Shown here: piece after piece, positions 44,408 to 52,211 of the stretch
Layout: every line of letters begins with the position of its first letter
How positions within the stretch are numbered: position 1 is the first letter of the stretch
Source of the DNA: Marinobacterium_E sp035458585
GTDB lineage: Bacteria; Pseudomonadota; Gammaproteobacteria; Pseudomonadales; Balneatricaceae
Reading direction: 5' to 3'
NCBI GenBank assembly: GCA_035458585.1
Contig: DATHZN010000083.1
Span: 1-64,000 of the forward strand
Length of the DNA stretch: 64,000 nt
Program-made: the position numbers and the translations under genes
The notes under the pieces: generated by a model
What the model was told of the DNA's origin: nothing
Database searches by the model: none
Seen by the model: only the letters and a program-made list of their open reading frames with translations

Positions 44408-44427
44408 AAATCAGTATAGGAGAGAGT

Positions 44428-44802
44428 ATGGCCTCTTTGTCAGATCAACTCAGCCGTTTAGTCTACTCCACCGAAAAGGGTGATCTCTGCTCTGAGTGTG
44501 GTGAGGCTAAAGCCAACTGTATCTGTGCCGAACTTGCCGACCAAGCGCGGTTAGCATCGCTGGATGGCGTGGTGCGAATCAGGCGCGAGACTGCGGGGCG
44601 AAAAGGGAAGGGCGTGACTACAATTAGTGGAGTGGCTCAGCCTGAAACAGAGCTCAGGGCGCTACTCAAACGTCTGAAGAAGAGCTGCGGGACTGGCGGC
44701 AGCCTTAGCGAAGGCGTGATCGAAATTCAGGGTGATCACCGTGACAAGATTAAAGCGATGCTGGAAAAAGAGGGGTATAGCGTCAAGCTTGCTGGTGGCT
44801 AG
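44428..44802 (+). CDS. yciH: YciH, SUI1/eIF1-like translation factor
   Basis: A 124-residue SUI1-fold protein with an N-terminal Cys-rich segment (LCSECGEAKANCICA), VRIRRETAGRKGKGVTTISG in part, LLKRLKKSCGTGGSL and IEIQGDHRDKI. In E. coli it discriminates start codons at the 30S subunit and responds to stress. AGGAGAG precedes the ATG. The next gene begins inside its 3' end in another frame. Confidence 0.94.
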   Translation: MASLSDQLSRLVYSTEKGDLCSECGEAKANCICAELADQARLASLDGVVRIRRETAGRKGKGVTTISGVAQPETELRALLKRLKKSCGTGGSLSEGVIEIQGDHRDKIKAMLEKEGYSVKLAGG

Positions 44803-45538
44803 CCTGATCCTTGCAGTCCCCCTTCAAGCGGAGCTTTATGAGTATCGGGATGAGAGTGGCAAGCGTATTTTTGTTGATAGGATCTACAAGGTACCTCTGC
44901 AGTACCACGATCAGCTCATCCAGCGTAAGAACCCGCGGCAAAGCCCGGAGGAGAGCCTGTTAGCCAGGCGGTTGCAACAGATTGCTGAGTTGGAGCGCTC
45001 CGTTCGGCGGATTGATCGGCTGCTCGAGAAGGCCAGTTCGCCAATCAGTTTTACCAATAATCAGGTTGTAGTACCGGTACAGGTGAGCCGAGGTAATCGC
45101 AGCCGAGAGCTTAAACTTCTGCTCGATACCGGTGCCAACCGAACGGTATTTCATCGGCATACGTTGGAAGATCTAGTGGCTCAACCACTGCAGATAGGTG
45201 CCGCCCGCACTGCGAGCGGAGATTCCATTCCGCTTTACCAGGGGCAAGTCGACAAACTTCAGATCGGTCCATTTGAGATCAGCCCCGCTCAGGTTCAGAT
45301 GCTGGACTTCAATGGTAGTTCAGCTCATCAGGGATTACTCGGGATGGATCTGCTATCCCAAGTAAAGTACCAATTGGATCTGGAAGCTCAGCAACTTTAT
45401 TGGGCGCCAGAGCAGGTGAGTCTGTTGGGCGCACAGCGCCAGGCGCTGGTTGAGCGTGTCGAGCTTCTCAGATCCCAATTACAGCCTGAGCTAAAGAGAG
45501 TTCCATCCGCGCCTTCAATAGACGATAGAGCGCAATAG
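44741..45538 (+). CDS. Exported DUF4124/retropepsin-like protein
   Basis: A 265-residue protein with a signal peptide (about residues 1-30: basic start, ASSLLVASLILAVPLQA), a DUF4124-like segment (ELYEYRDESGKRIFVD), a coiled linker, and a retroviral-type aspartyl protease domain (about 105-220) with the active-site LLLDTGANRTVF and a later GLLGMDLL. Dimeric periplasmic proteases of this kind have unknown substrates. No ATG is available; I favour the GTG at 44741, after AGGGTGA, which opens the signal peptide inside yciH. GTG 44732 and TTG 44789 are alternatives. The 3' end overlaps the convergent MetF-like gene by 71 bp. Confidence 0.78.
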   Translation: MTRLKRCWKKRGIASSLLVASLILAVPLQAELYEYRDESGKRIFVDRIYKVPLQYHDQLIQRKNPRQSPEESLLARRLQQIAELERSVRRIDRLLEKASSPISFTNNQVVVPVQVSRGNRSRELKLLLDTGANRTVFHRHTLEDLVAQPLQIGAARTASGDSIPLYQGQVDKLQIGPFEISPAQVQMLDFNGSSAHQGLLGMDLLSQVKYQLDLEAQQLYWAPEQVSLLGAQRQALVERVELLRSQLQPELKRVPSAPSIDDRAQ

Positions 45539-46424
45539 CGGCATCAATCTCCTCTTTACGGTTGGTGATGCTCTCTATATTCAATCCCAGTGGTAGACCC
45601 AGGTGAGCGACCGCAGAGAGGATGTGGGTCAGGTTCGAGTAGCAGATGCGTTGTGATTCCAGTAGAGGATTTTTTGCATCGAGAATTCGATAGCCGGTTG
45701 CCTCTGGAATCGAGATGCCCAGCCAGCGCAAAAACTCCAGTGTTTTAGCGCTCCCACAGGGCGTGAATGTCAGAATAATGCGTGCCGGCTCTATGTTACG
45801 TTCACGACACTCCCGTGCGTAGACAGTCAGCATATCGATTGTTGCTTGCGCGTTATAGACTGCCTGGGATACGAAAAATGTACAGCCCTGTCTCTGTTTT
45901 TCGAGCAGGCGTAGATGCTCATCACCTTTCTTCTGGTGGCGCTCAGCAATGGTGACGCCGCCAATCTGTAGGTCACCCGCAACGCTGGCGACAGTTTTGT
46001 AGGCCTGCGCAAGTGTCATCTTAGCAACATCGGCCGAGGGGCTACCCACAAAAATAATGTTCTTCTGTTGGTAAGTGTTCAGTGTCTCGTTAATCCAGTT
46101 TTCAAACTCTTCCCGTGTGCGCTGCGCAACTGACTTGTAAGTAATGGTCTGGCGGGCGTTCAAGCTACTGATTAGCGCCGCGTACTCCCGGGAATCTCTT
46201 GTGCTGGCAAATGGGAAGGGACGTGGCTCATCGATGCGAGCACTCTCATCCTGGATATCATAGACAACCATGCCGTCGTACTCGATATTATCCAGACGAG
46301 CCAGCAGCTTTTCTGCGATCTCGCGCATCTTCTCATCGTCTGTCCCCTCTTTAGGGGGAGTCGTTCCGATCAGATAGACCCCTAGATCTTTTTTGCTCAA
46401 TTTTTCTGCCAGTGTCAGTGCCAT
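45468..46424 (-). CDS. Methylenetetrahydrofolate reductase-like protein
   Basis: A 318-residue protein of the FAD-linked MetF-like barrel superfamily: LIGTTPPKEGTDDEK, NIIFVGSPSADV, IGGVTIAERHQKKGDEHLRLLEKQRQGCTFFVSQAVYN in part (GVTIAERHQKKGDEH, GCTFFVSQAVYN) and ILTFTPCGSAKTLEFLRWLG in part. The substrate-region pattern differs from the canonical MetF, and the family is a distant paralogue, so it should not be taken as the methionine-pathway enzyme. The reaction is unknown. It stands alone and converges on the aspartyl protease gene. Confidence 0.75.
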   Translation of the reverse strand: MALTLAEKLSKKDLGVYLIGTTPPKEGTDDEKMREIAEKLLARLDNIEYDGMVVYDIQDESARIDEPRPFPFASTRDSREYAALISSLNARQTITYKSVAQRTREEFENWINETLNTYQQKNIIFVGSPSADVAKMTLAQAYKTVASVAGDLQIGGVTIAERHQKKGDEHLRLLEKQRQGCTFFVSQAVYNAQATIDMLTVYARECRERNIEPARIILTFTPCGSAKTLEFLRWLGISIPEATGYRILDAKNPLLESQRICYSNLTHILSAVAHLGLPLGLNIESITNRKEEIDAAIALYRLLKARMELSLAQAVIGI

Positions 46425-46632
46425 GCAATGCCTCGTGTGAGTCGAATACCAATATTCAGGAGTCAGTATATACTTGAATCAAATTCAATAAATCATAAAT
46501 AGTGGTGAAATATAAACATGTTCAGCTGAACTTCTCTCAAGTCAATTAAGCTGAAATCTATTCACTCAGAAGTGCCTTGATTCAGCCGCTAAGGTGTTTT
46601 ACGAAAAGAGATTCAAGAGCCTAGGTACACCC

Positions 46633-47670
46633 ATGCAAATACTGAGTTCCCCAAACGGATACCTGCCCTCCAGTAGCCATGCTGTCAGTAATAGCACGGC
46701 TAATGGAGAGTCTAATTCGGTTCAGCAGGAGCTACTATCGAGTCTTGGTGCCTACCTCAACCCGACACAGGTTGATGAAATTGTGGCTGCTGATCAGGCC
46801 GACTTCAGTGCCGAGAAAGTCTCCAGTCGAATCGCTGATTTCGTCGCCATGGGTCTTGCAAAGGCTGCCTCCAATGGCGCCTCGCAAGAGCGCTTGCAGT
46901 CACTTTACAACAGTGCGGTAGAGGGCATGCGTAAAGGGTTTGAAGAGGCGCGTGAAATTCTCGAACAGATGCCGATGTTTACTGATTCCGTGCGCTCGCT
47001 GGTCGACGAGACGGAACAGCTCAGCTTTGAAAAGCTGGCTCGGTTGGACCCCTCCGCACCTAAGGATGAGCCAGCTTCAAGCGCAGTATCAGCGGCGACG
47101 GAGTACCGTGAATCGTTAAAACTTAAACTGGTTACTCAAGATGGGGACAAAGTTGAAGTGCGCTTTAACAGTCGAGAGTCATCGCAGCTCAGTGCGGACA
47201 ATGAACAGGTTAGATTCTCCTCTGAGAGTCGTGCGCAATTCCAGCTAAAGGTGGTGGGTGAGTTGGATGAAGCCGAGCTCGGCGCAATTGAGGATTTGAT
47301 GACTCAGATCAGTGAGGTGGCGGATAACTTCTATGCTGGCCGGGTTGATCAGGCATTCAATATGGCCACTGAGTTACAGATGAACGCCAGTGAGTTGGCC
47401 CGAATGGATCTCAACCTCCAGCAAAGCGTACGGGTTGAAGTACGTGAGTATCAGCAGATCGAACAGCAAGCTCACCCCGAGCACCCCTGGGCGAAACGGA
47501 TACAGAGCTGGCTCGCCTCAGTTGATCAGGTTAGCAGTGGATTTAACGAGCTTTTCGATGAACCCAGTAACAGACTAGCTGATATTATCCGTGCTGCAGT
47601 TGATGTGCGTGGTCCAGCGAAGGGGGTGCCGGCGGGCCTGGAGTCGCTGTTATCTGAGCGTTTTGCTTAG
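46633..47670 (+). CDS. DUF5610 domain protein
   Basis: A 345-residue protein without signal peptide or membrane segments. The N-terminal third holds a DUF5610-like region (SSLGAYLNPTQVDEIVAAD; ISSRIADF-like; GMRKGFEEAREILEQM), and the rest is a mixed alpha/beta part rich in Glu and Ser. The function of the family is unknown. I chose the ATG at 46633 (MQILSSPNG) over the upstream GTG at 46594. Its stop overlaps the convergent methyltransferase gene by 4 bp. Confidence 0.8.
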   Translation: MQILSSPNGYLPSSSHAVSNSTANGESNSVQQELLSSLGAYLNPTQVDEIVAADQADFSAEKVSSRIADFVAMGLAKAASNGASQERLQSLYNSAVEGMRKGFEEAREILEQMPMFTDSVRSLVDETEQLSFEKLARLDPSAPKDEPASSAVSAATEYRESLKLKLVTQDGDKVEVRFNSRESSQLSADNEQVRFSSESRAQFQLKVVGELDEAELGAIEDLMTQISEVADNFYAGRVDQAFNMATELQMNASELARMDLNLQQSVRVEVREYQQIEQQAHPEHPWAKRIQSWLASVDQVSSGFNELFDEPSNRLADIIRAAVDVRGPAKGVPAGLESLLSERFA

Positions 47671-48308
47671 CCGAGTTTACGCACTACATTGACGCCATCA
47701 CGAACGGTCAGGAAAACATTTTCAACATCTGGATCCTCAGCGATATACCGGTTGCACTCGACCAGTACATCATCGATGTCTGATTCAGGCTGCAGCACTT
47801 TGCCTGACCAAAGTACATTATCCAGCACGATAAGGCCGCCCGGAGCCGTCATCTCCTTGACCCGCAGGTAGTAGTTTAAGTAATTGCGCTTATCGGCGTC
47901 GATAAACGTGAAGTCAAACGGGCCCTCTAGGCTCTCCAATGTATCCAACGCGCGACCGAAGATCACATCGATTTTATGGCCATGCTCAGAACGGTCGAAA
48001 AAAGTTTTAGCGAACTCGATAGCACGCGGGTTCGTTTCGCAGCATATCAACTTTCCATCTTGCGGCATTCCCTCAGCGATTGAGAGCGCTGAATAGCCGG
48101 TAAACATTCCTATCTCAAGTGCGCGTTTGGGCTGCTTCAGTGAGACCAGTAGCTTCAGCGTGCGGCCCACAAGGCGACCCGATAGCTTCTGCGGCCACCC
48201 CATATTGAGGTTGGTCTGGTCAATTAACTCCTGCAGCAGAGGCGGCTCTTCGCCAGTTACCAAAAAGGCGTAATCCTCTATTGCTTCATCAACGAGGTAA
48301 TCGGGCAT
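47667..48308 (-). CDS. SAM-dependent O-methyltransferase (CCoAOMT-like)
   Basis: A 213-residue class I methyltransferase of the catechol/caffeoyl-CoA O-methyltransferase family: KRALEIGMFTGYSALSIAEG in part (SAM motif EIGMFTGYSAL, about residues 61-71), the acidic ICCETN, and the divalent-metal site TFIDADKRNYLNYY and VLDNVLWSGKV. It should methylate a catechol-like hydroxyl; the substrate is unknown. It is 9 bp downstream of the small exported protein gene. Confidence 0.9.
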   Translation of the reverse strand: MPDYLVDEAIEDYAFLVTGEEPPLLQELIDQTNLNMGWPQKLSGRLVGRTLKLLVSLKQPKRALEIGMFTGYSALSIAEGMPQDGKLICCETNPRAIEFAKTFFDRSEHGHKIDVIFGRALDTLESLEGPFDFTFIDADKRNYLNYYLRVKEMTAPGGLIVLDNVLWSGKVLQPESDIDDVLVECNRYIAEDPDVENVFLTVRDGVNVVRKLG

Positions 48309-48317
48309 AGAGACTCC

Positions 48318-48632
48318 TTATCTGTTTGGTTGGGCATCGGACGGCATAATCACTGGGCTTCCCCAAAACATTTCGACTTCAGGCATGCCCTCCCAACGGT
48401 ACTTGCAGAGCTTTAGATCCGTGATCTCACATGCCAGTTGTTCGATGGCGACTCCAGTGGGTAGTTTTTGACACCCCCGTTGCGGTTGGCTGCCAACCCC
48501 ATATAAATTTGCGCTCAGTAGCTGGCGGTAGAGCGCTTCTGATTCGCACACCCAGTGTTGACTCTCGGTTGCCAGAGTTATATTCGGACTGATCAATAAC
48601 ATGGAGAAGAGGTAGTTAATTGGCTGTTTCAT
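48318..48632 (-). CDS. Small exported Cys-containing protein, unknown
   Basis: A 104-residue protein with a likely signal peptide (about residues 1-21, ending LATES) and four Cys in the mature part (WVCESE, RGCQKL, LACEIT, KLCKYR), which could form two disulfides. I do not recognise the family. It precedes the methyltransferase gene by 9 bp on the same strand and is divergent from the next membrane protein. Confidence 0.65.
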   Translation of the reverse strand: MKQPINYLFSMLLISPNITLATESQHWVCESEALYRQLLSANLYGVGSQPQRGCQKLPTGVAIEQLACEITDLKLCKYRWEGMPEVEMFWGSPVIMPSDAQPNR

Positions 48633-48699
48633 CAGTTAAGTCTGGAGCAAAGGGGTTGAGATTCGTACAATCACGCCTTAATTGCGGAGGATTATACTG

Positions 48700-49056
48700 A
48701 TGAACGAAGCGCTATACATCTTTCTTGCTGCTGGAGCAGTCTCCATGGCGGCTGCACTGAGCGCAAGCGCCCTGAATAAGTTGTCTGAAGAGACGCGTCC
48801 AGCTTGGATGAACTCAAAGAATGCTCAGATGTCGGTAGTCTTGGGAGGTAACTTTGCAGCACTCAGCTTAGTGGGCGCCATGGCTTACGGTTTTCAAACA
48901 CTGCACTGGTCAATTCCACTCTCCTGCATGTTTATCACCTTCCCAATTGTCCAGCTGTTAGTTTTGCAGCGTATTTTGGGCGACGCTCGAACGTTGATGT
49001 TAACCCTTCCATTAACCCTGGTGGCCGATATTTACCTCTATATAAACTGGCCTTAG
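48700..49056 (+). CDS. Small membrane protein, unknown
   Basis: A 118-residue protein with four predicted membrane segments (about residues 4-24, 43-63, 70-90 and 95-114). No family motif is recognised. I chose the ATG at 48700, nine bases after GGAGG; the longer frame from 48682 would include the ribosome binding site. A clear terminator follows, isolating it from ftsA. Confidence 0.72.
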   Translation: MNEALYIFLAAGAVSMAAALSASALNKLSEETRPAWMNSKNAQMSVVLGGNFAALSLVGAMAYGFQTLHWSIPLSCMFITFPIVQLLVLQRILGDARTLMLTLPLTLVADIYLYINWP

Positions 49057-49075
49057 GTGGTTAGAGATTAAATTG

Positions 49076-49097
49076 GGAGCCGATGGCTCCTTTTTTA
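49076..49097 (+). terminator. Rho-independent terminator before the ftsA upstream region
   Basis: GGAGCC (49076-49081) pairs with GGCTCC (49085-49090) over a GAT loop, then six T residues. Confidence 0.82.
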
Positions 49098-49476
49098 TTT
49101 CTGTTATCTCTAAAAAACGCATGGCTAGCGCCAAAATATCAAGAATAAATATTGATATTTATTTTATTATTCAAGATCTAATTTTGATTTATTCGTGTTT
49201 ATTCAAAATGGAGTTTTGATAAATCGCTTTTTATTCAAATTTAAATATTGATTTAAAATAAAACTATCATTGAAAAATATAATGTTCACCTGCGTCTCAA
49301 TAGTCATGAGGTTTTGCCTATAAGTTACTTTAACTAATTGTATTTAAACGGTTTGTAACTCATGATTTAGTGTTTATTCAGTCGTATTTAATAAAACAAG
49401 ATTGTTGATTTTATGATCAGTGATAGTGGATACTTGTGCTAATATCAAATAACAGAAAGGCGCGAGTTTCGTTGTA
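49098..49476. other. Very AT-rich non-coding region upstream of ftsA
   Basis: About 380 bp dominated by A and T, in sharp contrast to neighbouring genes, with no open frame worth calling. TTATTCA occurs four times (49167, 49199, 49231 and 49374). Two of these extend to TTATTCAAA, one mismatch from the DnaA box TTATNCACA. TTTTGAT/ATTGAT words also recur. It may be a regulatory region for ftsAZ, a nucleoid-protein (H-NS-type) binding site, or a relic of rearrangement. Confidence 0.5.
49437..49445 (+). promoter_or_regulatory. Extended -10 promoter candidate for ftsAZ
   Basis: TGC-TAATAT forms an extended -10 element (TG at 49437, hexamer 49440-49445). No good -35 is seen at 16-18 bp. It would start transcripts about 110 bases upstream of ftsA. 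Confidence 0.4.
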
Positions 49477-49554
49477 ATGACCGTTAAGAGTCAAACAGCT
49501 CACTCTAAGAGTGCCTTTAAGCGGAAAAAATCGCTAACAATGGACGGGTTTTAA
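49477..49554 (+). CDS. Possible 25-codon leader ORF before ftsA
   Basis: An ATG at 49477 opens 25 codons to a TAA at 49552-49554, four bases before the TTG proposed for ftsA. The peptide is basic (seven Lys/Arg). The ribosome binding site is weak, with GAAAGG rather distant. It does not resemble the FtsQ tail that normally overlaps ftsA. It may be a coupling leader or chance. Confidence 0.25.
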   Translation: MTVKSQTAHSKSAFKRKKSLTMDGF

Positions 49555-49558
49555 GCAG

Positions 49559-50851
49559 TTGGCAGATGCAAATATGATAGTAGCGCTTGACATAGGTACC
49601 TCTAAGGTCGTCTGTATGGTGGCCGAAGTGGGTGCCAATGGCAGTGTCGATGTTGTCGGTGTGGGTTCTCATCCGTCACGCGGTCTAAAGCGCGGTGTCG
49701 TCGTTAATATCGAGTCTACCGTGCAGTCAATTCAGCGGGCTGTTGAAGCTGCAGAATTGATGGCTGGGTGTAAGGTTCACTCTGTGACCGTAGGTATATC
49801 CGGTAGCCACATCGACAGCCATAACTCTCACGGTATCGTTGCATTGCAGAGCCGTGAAGTTACCGAGTCCGATCTAGAGCGCGTCATTGAGGCGGCACAG
49901 GCGATCGCTATTCCCGCTGACCAACGCATACTTCATATCCTTCCGCAGGAGTACCTGATAGACAATCAGGAGGGCATTAAAGAGCCCCGCGGTATGTCAG
50001 GAGTTCGTCTTGAGGCCAAGGTACATCTGGTCACAGGTGCGACCAATGCAATACAGAATATTGAAAAGTGTGTTCGTCGCTGCGGTCTGGAAGTTGATGC
50101 GGTGGTGTTGGAACAGCTCGCCTCGGGTTACGCCGTCCTGACGGACGACGAGAAAGACCTCGGTGTCTGTATGGTGGATATAGGGGGAGGTACCACCGAT
50201 ATTGCGGTATTTACCCAGGGTGCGATTCGTCATACAGCTGTCATTCCTGTGGCGGGTGATCAGGTAAGCAACGACATAGCGATGGCGTTGCGCACGCCCA
50301 TGCAGCACGCTGAACAGATCAAGATGAAATACGCCTGTGCTCTTGCACAGCTGGCGCGCCCCGACGAGACCATTAAGGTTCCAAGTGTTGGCGACCGCCC
50401 GCCGCGTGATCTATCGCGTCAGGCGCTTGCGGAAGTGGTTGAGCCCCGTTACGAAGAGCTATTTACGCTGGTCCAAGCAGAGCTCCGTCGGAGTGGCTTT
50501 GAGGATTTGGTTGCAGCGGGTCTGGTATTGACGGGTGGTACATCGAAGATGGAGGGAGCGGTTGAACTGGCGGAGGAGATATTCCATATGCCTGTGAGGC
50601 TGGCGCGCCCCACCGGGGTGACCGGTGTTGACGACCTCCTCAAGAACCCGATTTATGCAACGGCGATTGGTCTCTTACTCTATTCAGCGGATAACGAGCT
50701 AGTGCAGTCGGTGGATACACAATCAATAGACGATATGAATCTGACTGCAGATGAGCGCTCAGAGCATCGGACAGAACAAAAAGAGTCCCGTGATAAACAG
50801 CTGGGGAGCTGGGTATCGCGATTTAAGACCTGGGTTCAGGGTAATTTCTGA
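49559..50851 (+). CDS. ftsA: Cell division protein FtsA
   Basis: A 430-residue actin-like protein that tethers FtsZ to the membrane. It has the phosphate-1 loop ALDIGTSKV, the SHU/1C domain (about residues 85-165), VDIGGGTTDIAVF, LTGGTSKMEGAVELAEEIF in part, and the C-terminal amphipathic membrane helix WVSRFKTWVQGNF. It is very like the Pseudomonas FtsA. The start is a TTG at 49559; the ATG at 49574 (MIVALDIG) is an alternative, though relatives have a few residues before this Met. Unusually, no ftsQ lies upstream, and it is preceded by AT-rich non-coding DNA. Confidence 0.95.
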   Translation: MADANMIVALDIGTSKVVCMVAEVGANGSVDVVGVGSHPSRGLKRGVVVNIESTVQSIQRAVEAAELMAGCKVHSVTVGISGSHIDSHNSHGIVALQSREVTESDLERVIEAAQAIAIPADQRILHILPQEYLIDNQEGIKEPRGMSGVRLEAKVHLVTGATNAIQNIEKCVRRCGLEVDAVVLEQLASGYAVLTDDEKDLGVCMVDIGGGTTDIAVFTQGAIRHTAVIPVAGDQVSNDIAMALRTPMQHAEQIKMKYACALAQLARPDETIKVPSVGDRPPRDLSRQALAEVVEPRYEELFTLVQAELRRSGFEDLVAAGLVLTGGTSKMEGAVELAEEIFHMPVRLARPTGVTGVDDLLKNPIYATAIGLLLYSADNELVQSVDTQSIDDMNLTADERSEHRTEQKESRDKQLGSWVSRFKTWVQGNF

Positions 50852-50915
50852 ATACCAGTTAATGCAGCGAGTCGGCAGAGATCGAAGCAGCAATGTTAAA
50901 TCCTGGAGGTGTTAG

Positions 50916-52109
50916 ATGTTTGAAATGGTAGATAGCGCGACACAAAGCGCTGTAATCAAAGTTGTCGGCGTTGGGGGCGGCGGTGGCAACGCAGTATCAC
51001 ACATGGTGGCCTCAGACGTAGACGGCGTTGAGTTCATTTGTGCCAACACGGATGCTCAGGCGCTGGCAAAGATAGCTTCGCACACGACCGTTCATATCGG
51101 TGGTGAGCTCACCAAAGGGCTGGGTGCGGGTGCCAACCCAGAAGTTGGACGCTCAGCTGCACTTGAAGATCGCGAGCAGATCATGGCAGCGCTTGAGGGT
51201 GCCGATATGGTCTTTATTACTGCGGGCATGGGTGGCGGTACTGGTACCGGGGCAGCCCCAATTGTTGCTGAGGTGGCGAAAGAGATGGGTATTCTCACCG
51301 TTGCAGTTGTGACAAAGCCTTTCCCATTTGAAGGCCGCAAGCGTATGAAGATCGCGGATGAGGGTATTCGCGAACTGGAAGATCGGGTCGACTCGCTGAT
51401 TATTATCCCGAACGAGAAGTTGCTGCCAGTATTGGGCAAGAATACCAGCCTGATCAAAGCTTTTAGCGCCGCCAATGATGTACTCAAAGGTGCCGTCCAG
51501 GGGATCGCTGACCTGATTATTCGTCCGGGTATGATTAACGTCGACTTTGCTGACGTTCGCACTGTCATGTCCGAGATGGGCAAAGCAATGATGGGTACTG
51601 GTGTTGCGCGCGGTGATGATCGTGCGCGTGAAGCGACTGAGGCAGCTATTAAGAGTCCGTTACTGGACGATATTGACCTTAAAGGCGCGAGTGGCATCCT
51701 GGTTAATATCACCGCGGGCATGGATTTGAGCCTTGGTGAATTTGCTGAAGTAGGCGAGGTAGTGGAAGAGTACGCCTCAGACAATGCGACTGTTGTTGTG
51801 GGCACCGTCATCGACCCCGATATGAGTGAAGAGCTCAAGGTGACCGTGGTGGCGACTGGCCTGGCACGGGCCGAACAGATGGAGGCGTTGGTGGTCAACT
51901 CTGATGTTGAGTCGGCCTCCAGACCCCAACCAACCCGCACGGTCGCTATGCCTACCGCAGGTTTTACCGATCTTGATACGCCAACCGTTATTCGTAACCG
52001 TAAGAGCGAGCAGCAGAATCTACCGCTAGAGCCTCAGGCTCAGAAGACGGGTACAGATGATATGGAGTTCTTGGACATCCCCGCCTTCCTGCGTCGTCAG
52101 GCGGATTGA
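50916..52109 (+). CDS. ftsZ: Cell division GTPase FtsZ
   Basis: A 397-residue tubulin homologue forming the Z ring. Seen are VVGVGGGGGNAV, the GTP loop GMGGGTGTGAAP, the T7 synergy loop with MINVDFADVR, the C-terminal domain, a short linker (about 318-378), and the conserved terminal peptide LDIPAFLRRQAD, which binds FtsA and ZipA. GGAGG precedes the ATG. It follows ftsA by 64 bp and has its own terminator; lpxC, the usual next gene, is absent. Confidence 0.98.
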   Translation: MFEMVDSATQSAVIKVVGVGGGGGNAVSHMVASDVDGVEFICANTDAQALAKIASHTTVHIGGELTKGLGAGANPEVGRSAALEDREQIMAALEGADMVFITAGMGGGTGTGAAPIVAEVAKEMGILTVAVVTKPFPFEGRKRMKIADEGIRELEDRVDSLIIIPNEKLLPVLGKNTSLIKAFSAANDVLKGAVQGIADLIIRPGMINVDFADVRTVMSEMGKAMMGTGVARGDDRAREATEAAIKSPLLDDIDLKGASGILVNITAGMDLSLGEFAEVGEVVEEYASDNATVVVGTVIDPDMSEELKVTVVATGLARAEQMEALVVNSDVESASRPQPTRTVAMPTAGFTDLDTPTVIRNRKSEQQNLPLEPQAQKTGTDDMEFLDIPAFLRRQAD

Positions 52110-52180
52110 TCCACAGCGGTAAGACGATAATGTCGTCTTGCCATCAAATAGCTAGAGCGTTTTAAAACCGTCCAGGTTTT

Positions 52181-52211
52181 CCCGCCCCTCTCATGAGGTG
52201 GCGGGTCTTTT
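52181..52211 (+). terminator. Terminator downstream of ftsZ
   Basis: CCCGCC (52181-52186) pairs with GGCGGG (52200-52205), with CTC/GAG extending the stem inside, and a TCTTTTCTTC tract follows. It overlaps the last codons of the convergent tlyA gene. Confidence 0.7.

Noticed and set aside
49098..49476. AT-rich region as a replication origin
   Set aside because: DnaA-box-like words each carry mismatches and no dnaA, dnaN, gidA or parAB genes are near.
51092..51940. Minus-strand 282-residue ORF inside ftsZ
   Set aside because: Ser/Thr/Pro/Ala-rich translation is the usual shadow of a highly expressed gene on the opposite strand.
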